Origin: CBDDBX01 sp965225955
Lineage (GTDB): Bacteria > Acidobacteriota > Aminicenantia > UBA2199
Direction of reading: 5' to 3'
Length of the DNA stretch: 64,000 nucleotides
NCBI GenBank assembly: GCA_965225955.1
Contig: CBDDBX010000030.1
Coordinates: forward strand, 1-64,000
The position numbers and the translations under genes are program-made. Below are positions 49,328 through 58,675 of this stretch, one piece after another; within the stretch, counting starts at the first letter, position 1; the number at the start of each line of letters is the position of its first letter. Below the pieces are notes generated by a model. The model saw only the letters and a list, made by a program, of their open reading frames with translations, did no database searches and had not been told where the DNA came from.

Positions 49328-52228
49328 TCGTTTTTCTGCATCTTCAATTTGTGGCAGAATATCTCTGTCTCCATTACCCCATAGTTTCAAAAATGTAGTG
49401 AATTGTTCTTTTGCCTTTTTAAATTGTTTTATTTTTTGATAGATACAGCCTGATCTATAGAAACTCAGTGCATATAAAGCTCCATGATAGATTCTACCAA
49501 ACGTTAACTTTTGAATAGAACTGTTGATAGTTAAAGCTAATGAGTAATCTTGTCTTTTCAAGCTTTCTTCAGATATAAATGACAAGAAAAAAGCGTGATG
49601 ATCTGATAAAGTACTGAATTCACCTCTATAATGGCGATTGTAAATGTTTAGAATATCCGGTGGAATAGTTGAGGTACTTAGAATTCCATTTACTAATGCA
49701 CACATTCTCTTTTCGTTATAGTATGAATGATCTGGGAGGTTACTAATAGTTGCTAGCATTTCTTTTTTTATATTTGTCTTGTATACAATGCATGCTGTAG
49801 TAAATATGATTAAATCGTTATCTGGTTTTTCTTGTCTAATTACTGATAGAGCTGATGTTAATTGTTGAGTTACTTTTTCAGACTCATTTAACACTAAATA
49901 TAGTTCAATTATTAATCTTGATGTAGTAATAAAATAGTAATTAAGATTGTTCTTTTTTGCCAATGCTAGGCAATCTAATAGAATTTGTTCTGCTTTTTTG
50001 AATTTACCAATATGAATATAGATGCATGACTTATATAACAGACTTTTAATTTTAATATTGACATCTTGATTGAGTTGTATAACCTGATCAAATGTACTAA
50101 GTGCTTCCTTGAAGTCTTCATTAAATAAGTATGATAAGCCTGTATATCTATAACCTTTCTCGTCATGAGGGTAAGTGAAAATTCTGGTTTTAGCAATGGT
50201 TATTGATTCTTTAAATTTTTTCCTTAGAATACTGACTGACCAGTTATAAAAATTAAACCAAGATGGTATAGAATTTGACTGCTTTATTTTATCAACTATT
50301 GATGCTGCTTTTGATAAATCTTTATTTTTAGCGTAACATAATATTAGATATTTAGATGCATCCTTTAATTGATTGTTCTCATGTAATTTTGTATAAATAG
50401 ATATTGCTTCAGTCCATTTTTCTTCAGCACGATACTTGTTTGCTATGGATAGTAAATCTTTGGTGTTTCTTATATCCCAATTCTCATTTTCGTTGTTGTT
50501 TTTATTGAAAATACTTTTGTATGCAGATAAAATCTGCTGTTTCTCTTTACTATTGACTAGAGCGATTAATGTATAAGCTTTTTTTATATCTTCCTTGCTT
50601 TTGGTGAAAATTCTAAGCATGTTGTAAGCGGATGCTCTTTTGCAATATGCCATTGCAAAATTTGGAGCAATATCTATTGTTTTATTAAAGCATTCAAGTG
50701 CATCAGTATGTTTCTGCCTATTAAAATGATCTAGACCAATTGAGTAAAGTTCTTTAGCATCTTCTGATAAAATTGATAAAGGTATGAATTCTAATTCTTG
50801 GTAAGTCGGTGCAGTTAGAGGTTTAAAACCAAGATGTTCTTTTATGGAGCGGGAGATGCGGCTGTTAAAAGCAAAAAGACTTTTCCCCTCAGTTTTAAAT
50901 TGCTTAGAGTAGAAAACTTTATCACCACCTCTCTTGAACACCTTCACATTAACAACATATTTACCATTCTCTTTGTTAATATCCCCTGAAACAACATAAT
51001 CAGTATTTGTATTGTTAAAAAGAGCTTCAGAAGCTTCAGGAACGCTTTTTCTTCCATATTTTGATCTAACCTGCAGATAGGGGATAATAGTCATTTTCTC
51101 TTCATCTGAGAGACTGGAAGAGATAAAATCCGGCAGCTTCTTACTCCAGCTTACAACTTTCTTCTCTTTTGAGAGTTTCTTAAAAGGCAATACAGCAAAA
51201 TGAAACTTCTCAGGTTTCTTCTTAATAAGATAGGTATCTGATACATAATAGCCTGACCCCAATAGTAGAATTGTTAACATAATGTACCAGAGTTTTCCGG
51301 GAACCTTATGAAAAGATCTTCTGATATTTGCAGAGGCTCTGCCTCTAACCCTGCACTTTGTAAGGTCTTCAATTATCTCTTCTATATCTGAATATCTGTG
51401 TTCAGAAGACTTCTCAAGACATTTTAGTATAATCTGACGAAGAAAAGCCGGAAGATTTGCAAGAGATTGATGCTTAAAGGGGGGAGGGGTGTTGAGATGC
51501 TGCTGTAGGTAACCAAAATCTGTATCAGAAACAAAAGGTGTCTGACCACAGAGCATCTCATAAAGAATAACACCGAAAGCGTAAATATCAGTGCCTGCAT
51601 CAGGAGGTAAACCTTTCCACTGTTCAGGTGCAATATATTGAGGAGTACCTATGATTGAAGCAGTTTTACTTATTTTTGTAACATCACCACCAGGGTGAGC
51701 AAGGCCAAAATCGGTTATAACCAGTTTCCCATTGGAATCGATCATAATATTACTGGGTTTCAGATCTCTGTGAATAACCTGTCCCTCATGGGCTGATTTT
51801 AATCCTTCAAGTATCTGTAAAGCGTAGGAAACAGTGGTTTTGGTATTAAGTTGATCTTCTCTTTTAAGAATATCCGCCAGGGTTTCGCCATCGATAAACT
51901 CCATAGTAATAAAAGAGGTATCTTCAACTCTGTCCAGCTCATAGGTTTTAACTACATGAGAACTCCGGGTACGGGATGTTACTTCCATTTCCCTTTTCAG
52001 TCTTTTAAGTATTATCTCATCTTCAGATAGTTCCGGTCGTACCAGTTTAAGAGCAACAGTACGATTGTTCTTTATATCTGTTGCTTTGTAAACCCTTCCC
52101 ATACCTCCCTGGCCAAGATTCTGAAGAATATCAAAACGACCTTTAAGAAGCTGAGCTATTTTACGGGTATATGCATTGTCACTGGTTTTGTCCTGAACTG
52201 AGATTTTGGAGCTCCTATGGTTAACCAT
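49307..52228 (-). CDS. Transmembrane Ser/Thr protein kinase with TolB-like/TPR ectodomain 1
   Basis: 973 residues. The kinase domain (about 31-295) is complete: GQGGMGRVYKA loop (39-49), VALK with Lys61, HRDLKPSN with Asp155, DFGLA (173-177) and GTPQYIAPEQW. One membrane segment (about 312-332) follows, then a TolB-like N-terminal domain (FHFAVLPFKKLSKE, DYVVSGDI) and a long TPR array (about 480-970) with LYSIGLDHFNRQKHTDALEC at its start. Topology puts the TPR outside. The DNA for the TPR part is much more AT-rich than the kinase part. GGGGTCAGGC at 51251-51260 encodes Gly-Ser-Gly in the membrane segment. Confidence 0.9.
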   Translation of the reverse strand: MVNHRSSKISVQDKTSDNAYTRKIAQLLKGRFDILQNLGQGGMGRVYKATDIKNNRTVALKLVRPELSEDEIILKRLKREMEVTSRTRSSHVVKTYELDRVEDTSFITMEFIDGETLADILKREDQLNTKTTVSYALQILEGLKSAHEGQVIHRDLKPSNIMIDSNGKLVITDFGLAHPGGDVTKISKTASIIGTPQYIAPEQWKGLPPDAGTDIYAFGVILYEMLCGQTPFVSDTDFGYLQQHLNTPPPFKHQSLANLPAFLRQIILKCLEKSSEHRYSDIEEIIEDLTKCRVRGRASANIRRSFHKVPGKLWYIMLTILLLGSGYYVSDTYLIKKKPEKFHFAVLPFKKLSKEKKVVSWSKKLPDFISSSLSDEEKMTIIPYLQVRSKYGRKSVPEASEALFNNTNTDYVVSGDINKENGKYVVNVKVFKRGGDKVFYSKQFKTEGKSLFAFNSRISRSIKEHLGFKPLTAPTYQELEFIPLSILSEDAKELYSIGLDHFNRQKHTDALECFNKTIDIAPNFAMAYCKRASAYNMLRIFTKSKEDIKKAYTLIALVNSKEKQQILSAYKSIFNKNNNENENWDIRNTKDLLSIANKYRAEEKWTEAISIYTKLHENNQLKDASKYLILCYAKNKDLSKAASIVDKIKQSNSIPSWFNFYNWSVSILRKKFKESITIAKTRIFTYPHDEKGYRYTGLSYLFNEDFKEALSTFDQVIQLNQDVNIKIKSLLYKSCIYIHIGKFKKAEQILLDCLALAKKNNLNYYFITTSRLIIELYLVLNESEKVTQQLTSALSVIRQEKPDNDLIIFTTACIVYKTNIKKEMLATISNLPDHSYYNEKRMCALVNGILSTSTIPPDILNIYNRHYRGEFSTLSDHHAFFLSFISEESLKRQDYSLALTINSSIQKLTFGRIYHGALYALSFYRSGCIYQKIKQFKKAKEQFTTFLKLWGNGDRDILPQIEDAEKRLAELTR
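51251..51260 (-). repeat. GGGGTCAGGC motif copy in kinase 1
   Basis: Exact complement GCCTGACCCC followed by AATA; in the coding strand it reads Gly-Ser-Gly at the membrane segment. Confidence 0.65.
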
Positions 52229-53000
52229 TAAATAACAATCATATAATTATCTTATTCAATGTCAAGGATTAATAAAGTTTTCTTATGAAAAAAATTCTAC
52301 AAATAGAAATTTATCAAACGGGGTCAGACCTTTTTTAATTCAATAAATTATGAAGGGAGGTTTGAAACCCTGCTTAATCGATAATTTGAAATCACATATT
52401 TATGTTGTAATGAACCTGTAAATTTAGCAGAATTTTTATTTTGGTTTGCTTTTAAGTAATGATATCTATACATGAGAATAGTAAGTTTTGTGATTTCCTG
52501 GAATAGTGACACAGGATTTAAGTCTTTGGTTAGCAAGTGTTAAGGAAAAAATTTTATTTTTTTTGCTTTTTTTCATGATTTTCCCGATCAGGATTCTGTG
52601 AAAAAATTCATTTCTTTGAATAGTAATTTATCAAAAGAAGTGTTTGGTTTTTAACTATTGAAAATTAAAATAAAAAAATATCGAAAAACTGCATTTTAAA
52701 AGGCTATTTGGTAAAAAAAAAATGTAGTCGTATGTGTAGATATATTGGTCTTATTGATTATTAATGAAGTGATGTGTAAAATTTTTTCTCTTTACAAATT
52801 CTTAACACCGTGATATAAATCAGCTTCATGTTTTTTTTGTCTGGAGCCGTTGGCAGAAAAAGCAAACTGAGTCCGGGTTATGGGCTTGGTAACTTTAAAA
52901 TATTCTTGAATATTCTCAGGAGTATTCTGTATTTTGAAGTCTAAGTGATTTATGTGTATCAAATCAATCGGGTCGAGTGAAATATAAGGAGAAGTGTATA
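52229..53000. other. 772-bp very AT-rich intergenic stretch
   Basis: It separates the two peptide-kinase modules. No convincing gene; short frames present are scattered. It contains one near-copy of the motif (GGGGTCAGAC, 52320-52329) and the upstream region of the second precursor gene. Long A/T tracts mark 52540-52760. Confidence 0.5.
52320..52329 (+). repeat. Near-copy of the GGGGTCAGGC motif
   Basis: GGGGTCAGAC, one mismatch, in the AT-rich gap between the modules. Confidence 0.5.
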
Positions 53001-53222
53001 ATGAGCGATTTGAAACTATTTGTAAGGAAACTGAAAGAATTCGTAGAGGCTGTCCCTGCGGACGGTGAAGATGTAAACTGGGAAGTTCTGGCAGAACGCA
53101 AGGCCGTTGCGGAACTGTCACTTGAGGAACTTTCAAAAGTCTGCGGGGGCGATGGAGAAACAGTATTTCTTAATGGTATAGAGCCTTGTACTCCAACTGG
53201 TGGGCCAAAAGGAGAGAATTAA
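53001..53222 (+). CDS. Candidate RiPP precursor peptide 2 with double-glycine leader
   Basis: 73 residues from ATG 53001 with AAGGAG upstream (an ATG at 52977 lacks one). The leader ends in LSLEELSKVCGG, the double-glycine form (ELSxEELxKVxGG) used by many Nif11/NHLP-type and other RiPP precursors that are trimmed by a C39-type peptidase. The predicted core is the next 23 residues, DGETVFLNGIEPCTPTGGPK plus GEN, with one Cys, two Thr, and Pro/Gly. No C39 peptidase or ABC exporter gene is near. Its base composition is clearly richer in GC than the neighbouring genes. The radical SAM enzyme starts 14 bp later. Confidence 0.8.
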   Translation: MSDLKLFVRKLKEFVEAVPADGEDVNWEVLAERKAVAELSLEELSKVCGGDGETVFLNGIEPCTPTGGPKGEN

Positions 53223-53236
53223 GAAAACTGTATATC

Positions 53237-54307
53237 ATGAAACAATCCTCTAATATAAGTAGTTTATGTTTTATTCTAACTGGTGCATGCAACTTCGCAT
53301 GTGAATATTGCTATCAAAATAGAAATGGCAGCAAAATATGTCAAACAGTTATTGATGAAGCGATAGATAAATTACTTGTATTAGTTGAACCTGACGGGGA
53401 AGTATCTTTTTATGGTGGTGAACCTCTTATTTGTATAGAAGAGTTAAGATATATTGTAAAAAAGATAAGTGGCATTCGAAAAGATATTAGGTTTTGCATT
53501 ACAACAAACGGCTCACTTTTAACTAGTAAAATAGTAGATTTTTTAAGTAATCATAGCTTTAATGTTATGATAAGTTATGATGGAGAGTCTTTGCAGAACA
53601 AGAGAAGTGCTGGTTCTGCCAAAAATATTAAGAGTCATCTAGAGGTACTGCTAGGTAAGCCTTCAATAAAGTTGGCTACTAATTCAGTTTTTACTCCTAT
53701 AGCATTAGATGAAATGCCTAAGGTAGTAGAAGAAATCATAGGAGTTGGTGTAGAGAATATCTATATCTCAGTTGACAGAACTAAAGCATGGAAAGATGAT
53801 GAGATTCAATCTTTTGAGAAAGTTTTTAAGGAATTTATTGATTTAAGTTTTGATAACAAGTGGGTAGGTAAAATTAGAAAATTTGATGAGTGGGAAAAAA
53901 ATATAAGCAGAGCTTTTATTTGTGGAGGTAGCCATAAAACACTAGCAATAGATCCTACTGGTAAAATTTGGGGGTGCTATAGATTTTGGGATCTCTTTAA
54001 TAGAAAGAAAGATTTTTATAATATTGATAAATATATCGTAGGTTCAGTAAGCGATGATAAGCAGGGAATTGAACTAGGAAAGCATCAGTGCGCTGTTGCA
54101 TACAGTTTCTTAAGAACAGATCAGAACCATACTACTATAGGCTTTTGTAAAGATTGTAATATGAATTTACAATGTGCAATCTGTCCAGCAGAAATAGCTC
54201 TCTTTAGCAATATCTTTGATAGAGTCCCGACGTGGATGTGTGAAATAAGTAAGAGAGAAATTGCACTCAGATCTTATTATAGAGATAAGAAGTCATCGGT
54301 CTGTTAG
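53237..54307 (+). CDS. Radical SAM/SPASM peptide-modifying enzyme 2
   Basis: 356 residues counted from the ATG at 53237; a TTG at 53186 would overlap the peptide gene. CNFACEYC places the cluster cysteines at C18, C22 and C25; GGEP at about 60-63; SPASM cysteines include C229, C247, C304, C307, C313, C316 and C335 (CKDCNMNLQCAICPAEIAL). The enzyme is a clear paralogue of enzyme 1, sharing TTNGSL, MISYDG, INSVFTP-type and WMCEI/WICKI motifs. It should modify the adjacent double-glycine peptide. The 3' end overlaps the kinase 2 gene by 15 bp. The gene is very AT-rich. Confidence 0.92.
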   Translation: MKQSSNISSLCFILTGACNFACEYCYQNRNGSKICQTVIDEAIDKLLVLVEPDGEVSFYGGEPLICIEELRYIVKKISGIRKDIRFCITTNGSLLTSKIVDFLSNHSFNVMISYDGESLQNKRSAGSAKNIKSHLEVLLGKPSIKLATNSVFTPIALDEMPKVVEEIIGVGVENIYISVDRTKAWKDDEIQSFEKVFKEFIDLSFDNKWVGKIRKFDEWEKNISRAFICGGSHKTLAIDPTGKIWGCYRFWDLFNRKKDFYNIDKYIVGSVSDDKQGIELGKHQCAVAYSFLRTDQNHTTIGFCKDCNMNLQCAICPAEIALFSNIFDRVPTWMCEISKREIALRSYYRDKKSSVC

Positions 54308-57307
54308 TTTTTTTAATATTTTTTTTGCCTTAAAAACTAGAGAAGATGAATGTGATGATTTCTGAGACCATTCTTTTAGAAAGATTTGTAGCGATTGCTT
54401 TGCTTTAGTATAATTCTGTAGTTTGTAATGTGCGTCGCCCATATGATAAAAACATTGGGTGTACACATCTCCATACAGAATTCGCCCAAATGTTAAATTC
54501 TGAATTCTTTGGCATGTTTTTAATACATTTGAATGATCTTTTTTATTTAAATAAATTTTCAATAGTTGATTCAGAAAAAGAGCATGAATGTCATTATACC
54601 AGTTTTCATTAAAATATTGTGTATATGCAGTTTCTAGATCATCATGGGTTCCTGTTATTGAAGATGATAGAATTACTGAGTACAAAGAGGGGATATGGGA
54701 GTAATAACTTTTATCTAGTTCTAAAAGTTGCTTAATTATTTTTTGAAGTGTTGAGGATTCTTTGTCCAATCCAATTCTACAAAGTCCCTGAGTTAGTAGA
54801 AGGTGGCTTTTATCATAAAAATCAGATGGAAAAGTATTTGTTATTTGTGTCGCCTCATTACAAGCTTTGAGACTATCTACAGGTTTCTTAGATACTAATT
54901 CTACATATGTCATATATTCGTACAAAATAAATATAGAATATTTTTCGTTTGATTTATTAGCTTTATTAATTCCTTCCTTTAATATGTGCCTTGCTTTATT
55001 AATTTCTCCTTTTTGTACGAAAATTGCAGCTTGCAATAAATATGATTTGTAGAGATTTATACTTTTACTGATATTTTTGTAGCTAGCTAAAGCTTTAGTG
55101 GTATCACCAAGCAGTTGATATGTAATTCCTAATTGCTGACTTTTTAGTGAAGCAGTTGAATATTGAGGAGACGATAACATCTTCAGTGCACTTAAATAGT
55201 TCTTCGTTACTATATAATATTTCCATTTATAGTTAACTAGCCATTTAGATTTTGGAAAAAGAGTTTCTGCTTCTTTAATTATTGATTTTAATTTATCTAA
55301 TTGATTTGTAGAAAGGTATATGAACATGAGACTTTGGTAAGGTATCGAGTTTTTTATAATATCTTTAAGTTCTACATATAATTTTTCTGCTTTATCAAAC
55401 CTTTTTAAAAGTCGATTGACCCCTGCAAGAGATAATTTTGCATCGAAATCATAAGGGTATTTATTTAACATCTTTCTCCATCTGTCAGATGCTTTAATAT
55501 AGTTCTTGTCGATTTTATAAGCTTGCATAGCTTTGTACATCATTTGTTCTCTTTCTGAAAGTCTGCTTGAGGTTTTGATCAACTTTTTAAAATATTCAAG
55601 AGATTTGTTATCTTTTGCAAGATAGCGCATATTGTGATGGAGGATGTTGTAAGCAGAAGCAAATTCTTCATCTATTTTAATAGATTTTTCTAGTTCGCTA
55701 CTGCTTTGTTTAAATTTTCTTAAATGATATAGTTGGCGGCCTTTGAGGAAGTGTGTGAGAGCTTCTATGTTTTCTGTTGTTATGCTTGCGACCCGAAGAT
55801 CCGGATCATGAGCCAGCTGGGATGGAGTAATTCCAATTCTCTTCTTAATTTGCCAGGTTAAACGGTCAATAACATCATAAATATTAGCAACCCCTTTACA
55901 CTCTTCAATAGCTCCTGAAATATACTCTCCGGTTTCACCATCATTAAGAATAATATTAACTCTGATATCATCACCGGAAGATGTGATAGAACCCGTAATC
56001 AGGTAGTTTACCCCGCACAGCTTCGCCATCTTCTTTAACTCTTCTTCCTGAAAGTCAGTATTCTCAAGGTTACCGGTATCTCTCAGGTTCTGAAAAACTT
56101 TTTCATGTGGAAGAATATAAAAATGCCTGGATTGGGACAGGTCTGTTGTCAGCAGGTCAGGAACACCTTTACTAAGGAATTTAAACTCCTCATTGTCTGT
56201 CATATCAGAGAAATTAAGAACAGCTATGGTAAGCTTTTTCTTCTTCTTCTCTTCTGCTTTATTTACCGTGTGTATGAAGATTCCTGCAGCAGCTATAACA
56301 ACAAAAAAAGTTGTTACTATCCATAAAGCTTTTGGAGTCCTCTTTAACCTGTTTCTTATTTTAGTAGTAAATGAACCGGAAGCTTTCCCTTCCATTATTT
56401 CATCAAGAATCTGATCAACATTCTGATATCTTCTTGCAGGTTTCTTTTCCAGACATTTAAGAATTATCGTTTTGAGGAAACCAGGAATTTTAGTGCCTGA
56501 CCCCTTTGGGAAAATAACCGGAGCATTGAGATGCAGATCCATATATCCGTAATCAGTGGAAGATTTGAATGGCAACTCACCATAAGCCATTTCGTACAGC
56601 ATTATACCAAATGCATATATATCAGTTCTTGCATCTGGTTTTTCCCCAAGCCACTGTTCCGGTGAAATATATTGAGGAGTTCCTAACAGACTTGATGTAG
56701 TTGTTACCCTTGAAGCGTCACGCTTTCTGGCAAGCCCAAAATCTGTTATAGAAACTTTACCACTTCTGTCGATCATAATATTGGGTGGTTTAAGATCCCT
56801 GTGAATGATTGTTTCTTTATGCGCAGCTTTGAGGCCTTTTAGAATCTGAACAGATATGCTTATTATAGCATCCATATTCAGAGTGCCGGTAGTATCCAGA
56901 ACCTGGCCCAGGCTTTCGCCGTCAATATAGTTCATAACTATAAAATTGATGTCATCGATTACCTGAAAGGAGTGGATTTTTACAACGTGATCACTAAAGA
57001 TATTCTGAGTAAGGAGCATCTCTTTTTTGAAACGCCCAAGCATGACCTCATCATCTGCATATTCAGGCCTGATTATTTTTATAGCTACATACTCTTCGTT
57101 GGATCTGTCCCAGGCTTTGTATACCCGTCCCATACCACCTTTTCCAATCTCTTCAATTACTTCATAACGATCAGCAATTACTGTGGAAACCGGAGATTTA
57201 AAAAGAGATACAGGTGTGGTTTTTTCTTCTGCATTAAGTGGCCTGCCACATTGAGGGCAAGTCGCAGATAACCCCTTGATAATGGTGTTACAACCTTTAC
57301 ATTTCAT
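54293..57307 (-). CDS. Transmembrane Ser/Thr protein kinase with zinc ribbon, TolB-like and TPR domains 2
   Basis: 1004 residues. An N-terminal zinc ribbon (C3, C6, C17, C20) is followed by a complete kinase (Gly loop GKGGMGRVYKA at 55-65, Lys77, HRDLKPPN with Asp171, DFGLA 189-193, GTPQYISPEQW). A membrane segment lies at about 326-349, then a TolB-like domain (KLTIAVLNFSDMTDNEEFK, YLITGSITSSG) and TPR repeats (about 500-1000). The last TPRs align with kinase 1 (LTFGRI, then KAKxxxxxFLKxW). The zinc ribbon is not in kinase 1. It faces the enzyme 2 gene. GGGGTCAGGC at 56495-56504 is in the kinase domain. Confidence 0.9.
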   Translation of the reverse strand: MKCKGCNTIIKGLSATCPQCGRPLNAEEKTTPVSLFKSPVSTVIADRYEVIEEIGKGGMGRVYKAWDRSNEEYVAIKIIRPEYADDEVMLGRFKKEMLLTQNIFSDHVVKIHSFQVIDDINFIVMNYIDGESLGQVLDTTGTLNMDAIISISVQILKGLKAAHKETIIHRDLKPPNIMIDRSGKVSITDFGLARKRDASRVTTTSSLLGTPQYISPEQWLGEKPDARTDIYAFGIMLYEMAYGELPFKSSTDYGYMDLHLNAPVIFPKGSGTKIPGFLKTIILKCLEKKPARRYQNVDQILDEIMEGKASGSFTTKIRNRLKRTPKALWIVTTFFVVIAAAGIFIHTVNKAEEKKKKKLTIAVLNFSDMTDNEEFKFLSKGVPDLLTTDLSQSRHFYILPHEKVFQNLRDTGNLENTDFQEEELKKMAKLCGVNYLITGSITSSGDDIRVNIILNDGETGEYISGAIEECKGVANIYDVIDRLTWQIKKRIGITPSQLAHDPDLRVASITTENIEALTHFLKGRQLYHLRKFKQSSSELEKSIKIDEEFASAYNILHHNMRYLAKDNKSLEYFKKLIKTSSRLSEREQMMYKAMQAYKIDKNYIKASDRWRKMLNKYPYDFDAKLSLAGVNRLLKRFDKAEKLYVELKDIIKNSIPYQSLMFIYLSTNQLDKLKSIIKEAETLFPKSKWLVNYKWKYYIVTKNYLSALKMLSSPQYSTASLKSQQLGITYQLLGDTTKALASYKNISKSINLYKSYLLQAAIFVQKGEINKARHILKEGINKANKSNEKYSIFILYEYMTYVELVSKKPVDSLKACNEATQITNTFPSDFYDKSHLLLTQGLCRIGLDKESSTLQKIIKQLLELDKSYYSHIPSLYSVILSSSITGTHDDLETAYTQYFNENWYNDIHALFLNQLLKIYLNKKDHSNVLKTCQRIQNLTFGRILYGDVYTQCFYHMGDAHYKLQNYTKAKQSLQIFLKEWSQKSSHSSSLVFKAKKILKKLTDR
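56495..56504 (-). repeat. GGGGTCAGGC motif copy in kinase 2
   Basis: Exact complement GCCTGACCCC within coding sequence; reads Gly-Ser-Gly near residue 269 between kinase helices. Confidence 0.65.
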
Positions 57308-57395
57308 CCAAGAAAACCAATATATGATAATATCCGATATTTGTAAAAAAAGTCAACAGAATTTTATAAACCAATTTTTGCAGGTTGTTTGCAGC

Positions 57396-58568
57396 TTACA
57401 TTTGAGGGATGTGATTGATAATTGAACTTATCCTTTTTTCCAGCCAGTGTAATCGCTTATTTGCATTTGAGAGAAGAATAACGGTGTTCTGTCTCTCAAT
57501 ATATCTGGTGATACAGGTTTGGAAACTATTCCATTTCCCGTAATGAAAAACTACTTTCTCGTTTTTAACTCTTTTAATTCTGAATCCAAAGCCATAATGC
57601 CAGTGCCTCTTGTTTTTTAGCGTCAATCGGGTAAAGGCTTCAGCAATGGTCATACGGGATACAAGTTTGTCTGTATATAGTGCTCTGTCCCATTTGAAAA
57701 GATCTTCTGTTGTTGAGTATATCCCTTTATCTCCAACAACTCCATCGTGGAGGGTTTCATTTGTAGGATAGTATCTGCCACGCCATCTATGATAACCATT
57801 GATTCGTGTTTTATTACTACTGGACTTTGCTCTGCTATATACAAAAGAGTTCTGCATCTTCAGAGGTATAAATATATTTTTGTCAAGAAATTCACCAAAA
57901 CTTAATTTGGTAACTCTTTCTACAATTGATGCCAGAATTGCATAGCCGGTATTGCTGTAGTCAAAACGTGTTCCAGGCCTGAAGTAGAGATTGGGTTTGT
58001 ATTTAACCAGCATATCTATCATCTGCTCATTGTCGGGAACACCTTCAGATTTCCAGTATCTTTCAATAACAAACATATAGTTGGGAAGACCTGCAGTATG
58101 ATTCAGCAATTGTCTTATAGTTACTTTTGAATAGGGTAGTTCCGGGATATATTTTACAGCAACATCGTCATATTTGATTTTAGCTCTCTCTTCAAGAAGC
58201 ATTATTGCCATAGCAGTGAACTGTTTACTTACTGATGCAAGCTGGAAAATTGAATTCTCTTTTAAAGGAACTTTCTTCCTGAAATCAGCAAGGCCGAAAG
58301 CTTTATTAATTACCAGATTACCCTCATGGGCAATAAGAACGTTGCCATTAAATCTATTTCTTTTAAGTAACTTAGTTATCTTTTTTGAGACTTCAGTATA
58401 ATCCCTGCCGGGTTTTGCAAAAAGAGGTTTTGGTTGGGAAGAAACAGGAATTGAATTGATTTTGAGGGGCTGCTGGTTTTGCGGTTCCCTCATAGTTTCT
58501 ACACATGAGAGAAAAAGCAGGGAGATCATAAACAGAGGTAAAACGGTAAAAACAAGTGCCTTCTTCAT
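57396..58568 (-). CDS. Serine beta-lactamase-like lipoprotein (serine hydrolase)
   Basis: 390 residues. Lipobox LLFLSC at Cys22. The fold is class C beta-lactamase/esterase type: catalytic Ser112-x-x-Lys115 (SVSK), YSN in FDYSNTGYAIL, and an HYG motif (VVFHYGKW) in place of KTG. Such enzymes are penicillin-binding-like peptidases, esterases or D-aminopeptidases; the substrate is not clear. It is probably in the outer membrane or periplasm. It lies next to the MATE gene, in the opposite direction. Confidence 0.88.
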   Translation of the reverse strand: MKKALVFTVLPLFMISLLFLSCVETMREPQNQQPLKINSIPVSSQPKPLFAKPGRDYTEVSKKITKLLKRNRFNGNVLIAHEGNLVINKAFGLADFRKKVPLKENSIFQLASVSKQFTAMAIMLLEERAKIKYDDVAVKYIPELPYSKVTIRQLLNHTAGLPNYMFVIERYWKSEGVPDNEQMIDMLVKYKPNLYFRPGTRFDYSNTGYAILASIVERVTKLSFGEFLDKNIFIPLKMQNSFVYSRAKSSSNKTRINGYHRWRGRYYPTNETLHDGVVGDKGIYSTTEDLFKWDRALYTDKLVSRMTIAEAFTRLTLKNKRHWHYGFGFRIKRVKNEKVVFHYGKWNSFQTCITRYIERQNTVILLSNANKRLHWLEKRISSIINHIPQM

Positions 58569-58622
58569 AACTTGAAAACGTTAGTATACCACAGGTTTGT
58601 GAAAATTTTGAACTGAAAAATA

Positions 58623-58632
58623 ACCTGACCCC
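58623..58632 (-). repeat. Near-copy of the GGGGTCAGGC motif
   Basis: ACCTGACCCC, one mismatch at the first base, between the serine hydrolase and MATE genes. Confidence 0.5.
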
Positions 58633-58675
58633 GGGTTTGGTAACATTGTTGACATGGTGTTACAATATGCTGATT

